Shown: positions 16,780 through 25,456, numbered from the stretch's first letter. The stretch is 64,000 nt of DNA from Salinibacterium amurskyense (GCF_002797685.1 NZ_PGFH01000001.1:496001-560000), one strand, 5' to 3'. Notes: generated by a model not told the origin, from the letters alone. A program made the numbers and translations.

Positions 16780-17568
16780 CTAAGCTCCGCGATGAAGGAG
16801 CGGTTGTTCGAGTACTTTCTGGATATCGGTGAGACGGACTTCTGCGTGTGGTGCGATTTCAAGTGGGTCTGAGGCGACCTGAAGCGAAACTCCGGTAGCG
16901 GTGGAGCCGAGGCAATCAACGACAAGCGAAGCTCCCTCGAAGTTCTCGTCGTGGGTGAGAGTGCTTGTCGTGACGATCGTGCGTAGGCCCGCCGCATGCG
17001 CCGCCCGCATCCCGTTTTCGCTGTCCTCCACGACAACCGCAGCGTTGGCGTCGATGCCAAGCTGGTCGAGCGCGAGGAGGTAGATGTCGGGGGCGGGCTT
17101 TTTGTTCTTCACGGCATCGCCGGCAAAGATGCGGAACGCTGCCGCTTGCTGCGGCCCCACGGAGTGCTCAAGAACAGCACGCACCGAGGCTTCGGCTGAG
17201 GTGGATGCCATGGCTAGCGCCCAGCCAGCAGCGTGCGCTTCGGCGATGATTCGCGCGATTCCCGGGCGGGCCGGCATGAGGCCATCGGCTACCAAGCGCG
17301 TGTAAATCTCTGTCTTGGTGCGGTGCCAGAGGGCGACCGTCTCTGCGCGATCTTCTTCGGCAACACCGAGCTGATCGGCGACGGGGTCGGAGAAAAGGCT
17401 CGCGAGGCGTTCTTTGCCGCCGCCAATTCTGACCTTCTGCGCGTAGTCCTCAAGACTCCACTGAACGGGGACTCCAAGCTGCGCGAACATCTCGTTGAAT
17501 GCGCGCAGGTGGCCATCAACTTCGGTGTCGGCCAGCACTCCGTCGCAGTCAAAAATGAGGGCAGGCAT
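16780..17568 (-). CDS. HAD-superfamily CbbY-like sugar-phosphate phosphatase
   Basis: A 262-residue HAD hydrolase with motif I LIFDCDGVLADTEVDGH, a helical cap (~15-90), motif II MASTSAE, motif III Lys in NKKPAPDIYL and motif IV VVEDSENGMRAAH. The order and the FDCDGVLADTE signature match the CbbY/Gph/beta-phosphoglucomutase group, which in CbbY removes phosphate from inhibitory ketose bisphosphates. It lies four bases after the aldolase and 32 before the kinase, so repair or recycling of phosphorylated ketoses in this pathway is plausible. Confidence 0.88.
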   Translation of the reverse strand: MPALIFDCDGVLADTEVDGHLRAFNEMFAQLGVPVQWSLEDYAQKVRIGGGKERLASLFSDPVADQLGVAEEDRAETVALWHRTKTEIYTRLVADGLMPARPGIARIIAEAHAAGWALAMASTSAEASVRAVLEHSVGPQQAAAFRIFAGDAVKNKKPAPDIYLLALDQLGIDANAAVVVEDSENGMRAAHAAGLRTIVTTSTLTHDENFEGASLVVDCLGSTATGVSLQVASDPLEIAPHAEVRLTDIQKVLEQPLLHRGA

Positions 17569-17572
17569 GGGG

Positions 17573-18433
17573 TTACCAGGCCTTTCCGGCAGAGCCGAAC
17601 TGGGTCGTCAGGTCGAGCACCATGTCAACGACATCGGCTGACGTGCTGGTGAACAACGACGGCGGATCCCACTTGTTCGCGGCGGCTGCCGTCTCGAGAA
17701 ACGCGAGACTCGACTTCATATAGGTCTCTTTGAGGGCGGTCGAGATGTTCACCTTGGCGCACCCGCGAGCGATCAGTTCAGTGAACTGCTCGGGGGAGAG
17801 GCCGCTACCGCCGTGGAGGGCGATGGGGATCGGGTGTCGGGTGACGATTTCGGTCACTCGGTTGAAGTCGATCACGGGCTCGGAAAGGTACGTGCCGTGG
17901 GCGTTGCCGATCGAGGGCGCGAACACGTCGACCCCGGTGGCTTCGATGAAGTCCAGCGAAGCTTGCAACGGATGCTGAGACGAGATCTCGTCGGAACCGT
18001 GCCCGTCTTCGACGCCGGTGATGGCTTCAATCTCACCTTCGACACTGGCGCCGTAGATGCGGGCTTCGCGAACAACCTCGATGGTTTGCCGCTGGTTTTC
18101 GGCAACCGGCATGGCCGAAGCGTCGAAGTGAACGGAGTTCCATCCAAGCTTCAAGCAGGTGGTGAGAAGCTCGCGGTCGGGGCAGTGGTCAAGGTGAAGA
18201 GAAACCGGAACGCTGATTCCCGCGGTCATCGACTTCCACATGCTGGCGAGAATCTCAGGGCCGATGCTGCGCACCGTCTTGACCGATGTTTGCACGATGA
18301 GCGGTGAGGATGCTTGAACTGCACCCGCGAGAACGCTTTCCATCGTCAGGTCGTTGAAGACGTTGATTGCGGGAACCCCGAAGCGCTCCTCGAAGGCTCG
18401 ATCCACAATTTCTGAAACTGGTACAACGCTCAC
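17573..18433 (-). CDS. Class II (zinc) ketose-phosphate aldolase
   Basis: A 286-residue FbaA/GatY/KbaY-type aldolase. Zinc and catalytic residues are visible: SLHLDHCPD, SVEGEIEAITG, SIGNAHGTY, ALHGGSGLS and the phosphate loop KVNISTALK. The sequence EGEIEAITGVEDG differs from the EGELG common to glycolytic enzymes, and together with the operon context suggests a dedicated catabolic aldolase releasing dihydroxyacetone phosphate from a keto sugar phosphate. GTG start with AAGGGAG six bases upstream. First gene of the leftward operon; the shared CCCT-N9-TAGGGGAA element lies 67 bp upstream. Confidence 0.88.
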   Translation of the reverse strand: MSVVPVSEIVDRAFEERFGVPAINVFNDLTMESVLAGAVQASSPLIVQTSVKTVRSIGPEILASMWKSMTAGISVPVSLHLDHCPDRELLTTCLKLGWNSVHFDASAMPVAENQRQTIEVVREARIYGASVEGEIEAITGVEDGHGSDEISSQHPLQASLDFIEATGVDVFAPSIGNAHGTYLSEPVIDFNRVTEIVTRHPIPIALHGGSGLSPEQFTELIARGCAKVNISTALKETYMKSSLAFLETAAAANKWDPPSLFTSTSADVVDMVLDLTTQFGSAGKAW

Positions 18434-18499
18434 TGCAACTCCCTTGTTTTAGCTGGCTTCACGCTATTCCCGCCGGAGGTGCTGAGGATATGAGGATTC

Positions 18500-18521
18500 T
18501 CCCTCCCTCCCGGTAGGGGAA
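18500..18521. promoter_or_regulatory. Candidate operator A of the catabolic regulon
   Basis: CCCT, nine bases, TAGGGGAA lies between the aldolase start and the end of the regulator gene. The same arrangement recurs upstream of E1 (20484-20506) and of the sugar-binding protein (24248-24269). The arms ATTC...GAAT make it partly palindromic. It is the probable target of the LuxR-type regulator encoded alongside. Confidence 0.6.
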
Positions 18522-18551
18522 TCTCCTATGCGTCAGCGAGCGAGGGCGTGA

Positions 18552-20390
18552 TCAGCGCGTGGGATCGATGCTGACGAGCATTGTGCGGTTGCGAGAGCCT
18601 GTCTTTCTGAGCAGGGAGCCAACATGCTTCTCGACTGTTTTGGCCGAGATGCCGAGCGACGTTGCGATCTGTTTGTCGGCCATACCGAGGGCCACCATCT
18701 CGCGCACCTCACGCTCGCGCGCGGTGAGGTGTTCGGCGTTGACGTCGCTCTCGAACGTCTCCGTTAGATGATCGAACATGTCGCTTTCCATGAGCGTCTG
18801 CCCCTGGCTGGCAGCAACCAGAATGCGGATGATCGTGTCGGCGCTCGACTTGCTGTTGATGTAGCCACGCGCGCCGGCAGCCTTCGCTGCCCGAATCTGT
18901 TCGACGGTGGGGTTGTCGGTGAGAACCACAATCGCGATCTCTGGGGCGAGTGCGCGAATGGCCGCTAGTGAACCAGTTTTGTCACTGTGAACCAGCTCGA
19001 GATCGACCAGCAGAACATCGGGGCGGAACAGCTCGTAGGCATCCAGAAGCTGCGGCGTTGAGTTCACTACGGCAGCCACCTGGATCGCGGGCTCGTTCGT
19101 GTTGATCACCCTCACCAGCCCGGCATTGATGAGCGTTTGATCGTTGGCGATCACGATCTTCCATTGCGGCCGATCGAGACGGTCGGGCAGGGTGCTGCGA
19201 TCGGGGATGACCGCGTGCACCTTGGTTCCCCAGCCCACGATCGGCTCGAGCGTGAGTTCGCCCGACAGGTGGAGGGCGCGGGAGGTCATGCCGTGCAGAC
19301 CCAGGCAGCCGGAGGGTAGGGATGAGTGATCTCCGTGTGCTTCGGCGAGATCGAAACCACGCCCGTTGTCTTCGATGAGAACCTCAGTGCGGCCCTCGCT
19401 GTAGACCAAGCCAACGCGCACGCTTGACGCGCGAGCGTGCGAGACAACGTTGCTTAGCGCTTCTTGTGCAATCTTGAACAGCTGATGCGCCACCTCGGGG
19501 CCGGTATCGCGTTCGGTGCCGATCACGGTCAGTTGGGTTTGAGCGGCGGTCATCGATTCGACCCAGCCCAACTCGGCCTGCAGGGCAGACTGCAGACTGC
19601 GGCCTTCGAGGGACGCCGGCCCGAGCCCCTGCGCGGTGCGGCGCGTCTCGGCCAGGGTGTCGTGCGCGAGGGTGCGCACGGCGTGGATGTGCGGAGTCGC
19701 GGGGCTGTCGACTTCGAGGCAGGAGCTCACATCGTCGAGTCGCTGCAAGAGTTCGCCGAGCGAGCGCCCGATCGTTTCGTGCACTTCGCGCACCGCACGT
19801 TCGCGTTCAGCTGCGATGGCACTTTCGCGCTCCCGCTCCGAGGCTTTGGCGTGAAGTTCGGCATTCGCTAGAGCAATGGCGGCGTGGTTAGCAAAGACCT
19901 CGGCGAGCTTGGCATCCTCGTCCGTGAAGACACGGGCACGGTCGGCAGCGAAGATGACACAAGTGCCCACGATTTTCTGTTCCCAGAAGATCGGGACGCC
20001 GATGACGGCACAATCCCAGCGGGGATCGTCGGTTGAAATGTGGCTCGATCCGACGGTGGAGTAGGTCGCAAACATGACGGTTTGGCGAGCGCGAACGACG
20101 CGGCCGGTCACGCCCTCGGTGAGCGAGAAGGTTTCCCCCTCCTGGCAGCCGACACCGAAATCCACCTTCTTCGTGTACGTGCCTCTGGCCTCGTCGACGA
20201 GAGAAATCGATCCGGATTCGCATCCAAGAAGCGAGGTCGCGTGCCCCAGAATTCGCTCGAGAAGCGGGCCCAATTCGAACCGGCCGGCGAGGTCGCGCGC
20301 CAGCGTTGAAACCGTAGACATGGGGGTGTCTGGGGGTGTCGCGCTCTGGTGTTCGAGAACAGTAGAGGGAATTCCGGGTTCACTTCGCAT
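18552..20390 (-). CDS. Single-chain GAF / histidine kinase / receiver / LuxR regulator
   Basis: A 612-residue fusion of what is normally two proteins. Domains in order: GAF (~28-178), a coiled-coil linker with HisKA_3 (His204 in AVREVHETIG), HATPase (N-box ALSNVVSHA near 314, DNGRGFD at ~341), receiver (~410-525, phospho-acceptor Asp463 in LLVDLEL, Lys514) and a NarL/LuxR helix-turn-helix (~553-605, LTAREREVREMVALGMADKQIA). The receiver's usual N-terminal acid pair is Asn-Asp. AAGGAGG precedes the ATG. No membrane segment, so it senses a cytoplasmic ligand, perhaps through GAF. It lies between the two arms of the catabolic island and is the obvious local regulator. Confidence 0.9.
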   Translation of the reverse strand: MRSEPGIPSTVLEHQSATPPDTPMSTVSTLARDLAGRFELGPLLERILGHATSLLGCESGSISLVDEARGTYTKKVDFGVGCQEGETFSLTEGVTGRVVRARQTVMFATYSTVGSSHISTDDPRWDCAVIGVPIFWEQKIVGTCVIFAADRARVFTDEDAKLAEVFANHAAIALANAELHAKASERERESAIAAERERAVREVHETIGRSLGELLQRLDDVSSCLEVDSPATPHIHAVRTLAHDTLAETRRTAQGLGPASLEGRSLQSALQAELGWVESMTAAQTQLTVIGTERDTGPEVAHQLFKIAQEALSNVVSHARASSVRVGLVYSEGRTEVLIEDNGRGFDLAEAHGDHSSLPSGCLGLHGMTSRALHLSGELTLEPIVGWGTKVHAVIPDRSTLPDRLDRPQWKIVIANDQTLINAGLVRVINTNEPAIQVAAVVNSTPQLLDAYELFRPDVLLVDLELVHSDKTGSLAAIRALAPEIAIVVLTDNPTVEQIRAAKAAGARGYINSKSSADTIIRILVAASQGQTLMESDMFDHLTETFESDVNAEHLTAREREVREMVALGMADKQIATSLGISAKTVEKHVGSLLRKTGSRNRTMLVSIDPTR

Positions 20391-20474
20391 AACGAGCAGT
20401 CCTCCTTGACTGCACCAAATACTAGGTCATTTGCATATATGTGCGCATACCTGATGGATCCTTAGCTGCATCAC

Positions 20475-20506
20475 GTAGGGTCATCCCTACCCGCGGCCTA
20501 GGGGAA
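20475..20506. promoter_or_regulatory. Candidate operator B of the catabolic regulon (regulator/E1 intergenic)
   Basis: A perfect GTAGGG-N4-CCCTAC inverted repeat (20475-20490) runs into CCCT-N10-TAGGGGAA (20485-20506). It lies between the divergent regulator and E1 genes and matches the composite site at 24240-24269 upstream of the transporter operon. Confidence 0.65.
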
Positions 20507-20625
20507 GTCCTTATTTTGAGCCTCGATATTGGTGGGTAGCGTTGCAGCACAGACACTCTGACTCAGCGTCGAGAACTCACAGTTGAGTTCTCGATTGCCA
20601 CAGGACGAAACCGAACGAGGGATCG

Positions 20626-22830
20626 ATGCCTAGCTCCAAAAACCTATTGCCAGCCTCACCGTGGGTCGAATTCAAAGCCACCCGCAAGGACTGGGATGAA
20701 GCCAACCCGGCACTACTGGGAAACATGATTGCGCAAGCGCATCTGATCCGCGCCTTCGAAGAAACCGTGCTCGACCTGGCCGGGCAAAAGCTCGTTAACG
20801 GCCCGGCTCACTCCAGCATCGGCCAAGAGGGTGGCGCCGTCGGCTCGATCATCCCACTGCAGCAAGCAGACCAGATCAACGGTTCGCACCGTGGGCATCA
20901 CCAATTTCTTGCGAAGGCGTTCGGTTACGTAGCCCCCGACGGGCTCGACCCGCAGGCTGAGATCTCCGGCGACGTGCAAACAGTCTTGGAACGCGCGCTC
21001 GCCGAAATCTGTGGTCTCGCCTCGGGCTACTGCGGTGGTCGCGGTGGTTCGATGCACCTCCAGTGGAAGGAAGCGGGCGCACTCGGCACCAACGCCATCG
21101 TAGGTGGCGCTGTTCCCTTCGCCGCCGGATTCGCCTGGGCCGGTAAGCACTCCGGTACGGATGCTGTTTCCGTCACCTACTTCGGCGACGGTGCCATGAA
21201 CATTGGCTCCGTTCTCGAAACCCTCAACCTTGCCTCGGCGTGGGATCTCCCGGTCTGCTTCTTCGTGGAGAACAACCAGTACGCAGTGTCGACCACGGTA
21301 GAAGAATCAACCGGCGAACCCCGTCTTTCGGCTCGCGCCCTGGGCTTCAACATCCCCAGCTGGCAGGTCGACGGTATGGACCCATTGGCCGTTCACCTCG
21401 CTATGGAGCAAGCCGTGGCTCACATGCGAGCCGGCGGTGGCCCGACGATGATCGAAGCTAATGTGTACCGGTACTTCCACCAGAACGGTCCCATCGCGGG
21501 CAGCGCCTTCGGGTACCGCGAGAAGAGCGAAGAGCAGGAATGGCGCGAACGCGACCCGCTCAAGATGCTCGAAGCCAACCTCATCCGTCGCAAGATCATG
21601 ACCGAGGATGAGATCAGCCAGTTGCGCGCTCGCGCCAAGAAAGCGATGAACGTTGCTTCTTCTGCGCTGCTTGAGCCGAACCCGGCCGGTGGCGGAACGC
21701 AGCGCATCCGCCCCGAACTGTGGCCCGACGAGAGCACGATTGACGACGGTATTCGTAGCGACCTTTCTGAACTCGCGTCGAGCGACTACAAAGAAGCTGC
21801 CGACTTCGAAGGCAAGACCGAATCGCGCAAATTCGTCGATGTCATTGCCGACGTGATGGCACGACGCATGGACCAGAACCCCGCGATCGTGGTGTTGGGT
21901 GAAGACGTTCACAAGCTCAACGGTGGCCCCCGCGGTGCCACTCGCGGGCTCAAAGAACTCCACCCCGATCGAGTGCTCGGCACGCCGATTAGCGAGGCAG
22001 CGTTCACCGGATTCGCCGGAGGATTGGCCCTCGACGGCCGCTACGTTCCTGTCGTTGAACTCATGTACGCCGACTTCCTCTGGGTGGCGGCCGACCAGCT
22101 GTTCAACCAGATCGGAAAAGCGCGCCACATGTTCGGCGGTAAGCACGACATGAACCTCGTCATGCGCATCAAGGTAGGCACTCGAACCGGCTACGGATCA
22201 CAGCACTCCATGGATCCGGCGGGCGCGATGGCATCGTCGGTGGGCTGGCGAATTGCCGCACCATCCACCCCTATCGATTACATCGGGATGATGAACACGG
22301 CCCTGGCCTGCAACGACCCGGTAGCGATGCTCGAACACGACGCCGACCTCTACAAGACCTTCGGCGATACCCCGGTCGATGACATGGACTTCCGTATTCC
22401 GATCGGCTCGGCAGCGATCCGCCGCGAGGGCGCCGAAGTCACCGTGTTGACGTACCTCTCGATGGTTCAAGAGTCTTTGGATGCCGCCGAAAAGTCCGGC
22501 GTTGACGCTGAAGTTGTCGACCTGCGCTGGCTCGACCCCGCGAGCATCGATTGGGCGACGATCGGCGAGAGCATCAAGAAAACCAACCGCGTCATGATCG
22601 TGGAACAGGGTTCGCGAGGCACATCATACGGGGCTTGGCTCAGCGACGAGATTCAGCGCCGGTTCTTTGACTGGCTGGATGCTCCGATCGAGCGAGTTAC
22701 TGGCTCAGAATCGTCACCCAGCATCAGTCGCATTCTCGAAGCCGCAGCGCTCGCCAACGTCGATGATGTTGCCTCGAGCATGCGTGCGATCGTTGGCCTT
22801 CCGAACGGTGATGCAGAGGGGTCGCTCTAA
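20626..22830 (+). CDS. Fused E1 alpha-beta thiamine-diphosphate dehydrogenase (acetoin/2-oxoacid type)
   Basis: A 734-residue fusion of E1 alpha (~1-385) and E1 beta (~400-730). The alpha part has the thiamine diphosphate motif FGDGAMNIG...FFVENN and CGGRGGSMHL; the beta part has VVLGEDVHKLNGGPRGATRGL, TPISEAAFTGFAGGLAL and RTGYGSQHS. Such E1s decarboxylate 2-oxo acids or, in acetoin dehydrogenases, cleave an alpha-hydroxyketone and pass the acyl group to a lipoyl E2. The mid-region LEPNPAGGGTQRIRPELWP is a linker. GAACGAGGGATCG precedes the ATG. Stop overlaps E2 start. The housekeeping actinobacterial enzyme is AceE, so this is a dedicated complex; substrate is not predictable from sequence. 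Confidence 0.88.
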   Translation: MPSSKNLLPASPWVEFKATRKDWDEANPALLGNMIAQAHLIRAFEETVLDLAGQKLVNGPAHSSIGQEGGAVGSIIPLQQADQINGSHRGHHQFLAKAFGYVAPDGLDPQAEISGDVQTVLERALAEICGLASGYCGGRGGSMHLQWKEAGALGTNAIVGGAVPFAAGFAWAGKHSGTDAVSVTYFGDGAMNIGSVLETLNLASAWDLPVCFFVENNQYAVSTTVEESTGEPRLSARALGFNIPSWQVDGMDPLAVHLAMEQAVAHMRAGGGPTMIEANVYRYFHQNGPIAGSAFGYREKSEEQEWRERDPLKMLEANLIRRKIMTEDEISQLRARAKKAMNVASSALLEPNPAGGGTQRIRPELWPDESTIDDGIRSDLSELASSDYKEAADFEGKTESRKFVDVIADVMARRMDQNPAIVVLGEDVHKLNGGPRGATRGLKELHPDRVLGTPISEAAFTGFAGGLALDGRYVPVVELMYADFLWVAADQLFNQIGKARHMFGGKHDMNLVMRIKVGTRTGYGSQHSMDPAGAMASSVGWRIAAPSTPIDYIGMMNTALACNDPVAMLEHDADLYKTFGDTPVDDMDFRIPIGSAAIRREGAEVTVLTYLSMVQESLDAAEKSGVDAEVVDLRWLDPASIDWATIGESIKKTNRVMIVEQGSRGTSYGAWLSDEIQRRFFDWLDAPIERVTGSESSPSISRILEAAALANVDDVASSMRAIVGLPNGDAEGSL

Positions 22831-24158
22831 TGGCAAGCATCTTTAGAATGCCGGGCATCTCGGCTGACGCTGAGGAGGCGACCCTTCTCGAATGGAGCAT
22901 CGTCGCCGGTGCCACCGTCAAGCAAGGCGATGTATTGGCAACGGTCGAAACTGAAAAAGCGAACGTCGACATCGAGGCAGACTCCGATGGCGTCGTCATG
23001 CAGCTCATGGCCGAAGCGGGCGACTCTGTCACGATCGGTGCGCCCATCGCGATTCTTCTCGACCAGGGCGAAGACGGCAGTGATCCGGCAGCGATCTTGA
23101 GCGGGCTGGGGCTCGCCCCTGCCGTTGCTGCAGCTGCGGAACCGGCTGCGCCCGCTGGGGCTGTCGACGCTGCCCCCGCGGGAGCACCAGCATCCACGCC
23201 TGCACCAGCATCGAGCGGCGCTACCGAGGATGCGGTGGCTCACGGCACCCGCCTCTTCGCCTCGCCACTAGCTCGGCGCCTCGCGCTCGAGAACGGCGTT
23301 GAGCTCTCGGCTCTCTCGGGTAGTGGGCCCGGAGGCCGCATCGTGCGTGCCGACGTTGAACGACTCATCGCGGACGGCCCGGCTACGGCATCCGCTGCTC
23401 CGGTGCCAGCCGCAGTTCAGGCCGCGCCACCGGCTGCGGCAGCACCGGCAGCGACCAAGCCGCCCCAACCGGCAGCGGCTGGCGATGTCGAGGTGCCGCA
23501 CACGGCAATGCGGCGGGCAATCGCCTCGGCGCTCAGCGCAAGCAAGCAAACCGTGCCGCATTTCTACCTCACGTCTACCTTGCGCGTAGATGCCCTGCTC
23601 GACCTGCGCGAGCGCATCAATACGAGCTCACCGGTGCGGGTTTCGATCAACGACTTCTTCGTGAAGGCCACGGCATTGACGCTGCGTGCCGTGCCTGAGA
23701 TGAACGTCAACTGGACCCCCACTGCAGTTCGCCATCTGGGCTCAGTGGATGTCGCGGTAGCGATCCAGGGTGAGCGAGGGCTGTTCACACCCCTCATTCG
23801 TGACGCAGATGCCAAGTCGCTCACCGAGATCTCTACGAGTGTTCGAGACCTGGCCCAGCGTGCCAACGACGGAACCCTCAAACAGCACGAACTCGTCGGC
23901 GGATCCTTCGCCGTATCGAATCTCGGCAAGTACGGCGTCGAGAGCTTCTCAGCGATTCTCAACCCGCCGCAGGTGGGCATCGTTGCGGTCGCCGGGGTAG
24001 TGAGAGCCCCCATCGTCGAGGGTGATGAGATCGTCATCGGCAACACCGTCACCGTGACCGTTTCGGTCGATCACCGACCCGTGGATGGCGTGCTGGCGGC
24101 TCAATGGCTGGCTCGCTTCAAGGAGTACATCGAGAACCCTCTTTCGATGCTGGTCTAA
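22830..24158 (+). CDS. Dihydrolipoamide acyltransferase E2 of the island's dehydrogenase complex
   Basis: A 442-residue E2. One lipoyl domain (~1-80) with the modified Lys43 in VETEKANVDIEADSDG, an Ala/Pro-rich linker, a peripheral subunit-binding domain (~137-172: LFASPLARRLALENG...GPGGRIVRADVERL), a second Ala/Pro linker and the catalytic domain with the active site SVDHRPVDG (His415, Asp419). It transfers the acyl unit made by E1 to coenzyme A. Its ATG overlaps the E1 stop by one base (TAATG). No E3 gene follows, so the complex must use a lipoamide dehydrogenase encoded elsewhere. Confidence 0.92.
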   Translation: MASIFRMPGISADAEEATLLEWSIVAGATVKQGDVLATVETEKANVDIEADSDGVVMQLMAEAGDSVTIGAPIAILLDQGEDGSDPAAILSGLGLAPAVAAAAEPAAPAGAVDAAPAGAPASTPAPASSGATEDAVAHGTRLFASPLARRLALENGVELSALSGSGPGGRIVRADVERLIADGPATASAAPVPAAVQAAPPAAAAPAATKPPQPAAAGDVEVPHTAMRRAIASALSASKQTVPHFYLTSTLRVDALLDLRERINTSSPVRVSINDFFVKATALTLRAVPEMNVNWTPTAVRHLGSVDVAVAIQGERGLFTPLIRDADAKSLTEISTSVRDLAQRANDGTLKQHELVGGSFAVSNLGKYGVESFSAILNPPQVGIVAVAGVVRAPIVEGDEIVIGNTVTVTVSVDHRPVDGVLAAQWLARFKEYIENPLSMLV

Positions 24159-24172
24159 GCACTCACACACTC

Positions 24173-24217
24173 AGCACCCCGAGCTCGGCGAGACATCGTC
24201 GCGCTCGGGGTGCTTCT
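24173..24217 (+). terminator. Hairpin terminator after E2
   Basis: AGCACCCCGAG and CTCGGGGTGCT form a perfect 11-bp stem with a 20-base loop, followed by TCTGTG. It separates the E1-E2 unit from the transporter operon, which has its own promoter region. Confidence 0.7.
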
Positions 24218-24228
24218 GTGCGCCTACC

Positions 24229-24269
24229 CGTAGCGCTACGTAGGGGGTTCCCTACCGGCCAATAGGGAA
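24229..24269. promoter_or_regulatory. Candidate operator C of the catabolic regulon (transporter operon)
   Basis: Three nested inverted repeats: CGTAGCGCTACG (24229-24240), GTAGGG-N4-CCCTAC (24240-24255) and TTCCCTA-N8-TAGGGAA (24248-24269). The last two reproduce the composite element in front of E1. The sugar-binding protein gene starts about 85 bp downstream. Confidence 0.65.
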
Positions 24270-24354
24270 AGCCCCAATATTCCCCGTTCGCCCACTCTCA
24301 TAGCTTGGAAACAACCAGCAGTCGGTTCAGCAATTCGTTCAAAGGAGAACACGC

Positions 24355-25410
24355 ATGAAGCTCGCACGCAGCAGGTTTATCGGAGCCAGCGTTACCGCGC
24401 TCGCCGTTTCAGCACTTGTCGCCGGATGTGGCACCGTCGACGCAGGCGGCGGAAGCGCCGGCGGCGAAGACGGAGACAAGTTCCGCATCGTCACCGTGTC
24501 GAAGGTGGAAGGAATCACTTGGTTCCAACGCATGAGTGAAGGCGTTGACATGTTCAACGACGCTTACGGCGATGAAGTTGAGGCATACCAGACGGGCCCC
24601 GCCGAGGGAGACCCGGCGCTTCAGGTTCAGATCGTTGAAGACCTCATCGCTCAGAACGTTGATGCCATCATCGTCGTTCCGAATGACCCCATCGGTATCG
24701 GTCCCGTACTCGAGCGGGCCCGCGAAGCCGGAATCGTAGTCGGTGTCACTGAAGCAACTCAGCTCGTCGGTACGGAATCCATCGACTTCGACATCGAGTC
24801 GTTCGACAACGCCGACTTCGGCGTCGGCTTTGCCAAGGGCCTCGCCGAGGCAATGGGTGGCGAGGGAGAGTACGTCACGAGCGTCGGAAACCTCACGAGT
24901 GAGTCGCACTTGCTCTGGCTCGAAGCAGCAAACAACTACATCGCAGAGAACCACCCCGACATGGTGTTGGTTGAGCCGACACCGTACGAGAACAACAACG
25001 ATGACCAGCAGGGTCGCGAACTCGCCGACGAACTGCTGAGCACCTACCCGAACCTCAAGGGTTACCTCACCACCACACCGTCAGGTGGATCGGGAATGGC
25101 TTCGGCTCTTCGCGATAAGGGACGTACAGACGTTGCCAACGTCTCCCTCACCTTGCCTTCGGTTGCCGGTCCTGACCTCGAAGACGGCTACATGGACTTC
25201 GGCCAGGGCTGGGACCCGGCCGGCTGGGGTTGGGCACTCAACTCGGTAGCACTCTCGATCCTCAAGGGCGAGACCGTTGCCACAGGCGATGACCTCGCAT
25301 GGGAACTCGGTGGCTACGAGTCGATCGTCGTTGACGGTCAGCTCATCTTGGGCAATGACATCCAGCCCTACATCCCGGGTCAGTTCTCCGACGGAAACTA
25401 CCCCTTCTAG
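24355..25410 (+). CDS. Sugar ABC transporter substrate-binding lipoprotein (RbsB/AlsB class)
   Basis: A 351-residue periplasmic-binding-protein-type receptor. The signal peptide ends at the lipobox ALVAGC (Cys near residue 23), followed by a Gly-rich tether. The core has the ribose-binding-protein pattern FRIVTVSKVEGITWFQRMSEG at the first strand, EDLIAQNVDAIIVVPNDP and a CUT2-type domain order. AAAGGAGAA precedes the ATG. It heads the operon SBP-ATPase-permease-permease-RpiB-TPI and is followed by a stable hairpin. The ligand is unknown; a short ketose or polyol fits the enzymes encoded with it. Confidence 0.92.
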   Translation: MKLARSRFIGASVTALAVSALVAGCGTVDAGGGSAGGEDGDKFRIVTVSKVEGITWFQRMSEGVDMFNDAYGDEVEAYQTGPAEGDPALQVQIVEDLIAQNVDAIIVVPNDPIGIGPVLERAREAGIVVGVTEATQLVGTESIDFDIESFDNADFGVGFAKGLAEAMGGEGEYVTSVGNLTSESHLLWLEAANNYIAENHPDMVLVEPTPYENNNDDQQGRELADELLSTYPNLKGYLTTTPSGGSGMASALRDKGRTDVANVSLTLPSVAGPDLEDGYMDFGQGWDPAGWGWALNSVALSILKGETVATGDDLAWELGGYESIVVDGQLILGNDIQPYIPGQFSDGNYPF

Positions 25411-25424
25411 GTCTACGGACTAGC

Positions 25425-25456
25425 GGTTGGGGGAAGCGATCACGCTTCCCCCAACC
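25425..25456 (+). promoter_or_regulatory. Perfect 14-bp hairpin between binding protein and ATPase genes
   Basis: GGTTGGGGGAAGCG and CGCTTCCCCCAACC flank a four-base loop (ATCA). There is no U-run. Hairpins at this place in ABC operons commonly stabilise the upstream message or partly terminate, so the binding protein is made in excess of the membrane components. Confidence 0.75.

Noticed and set aside
20626-24158. Housekeeping pyruvate dehydrogenase E1/E2
   Set aside because: Actinobacteria use a homodimeric AceE; here E1 is alpha-beta type, fused, with no E3, inside a sugar-transport island.
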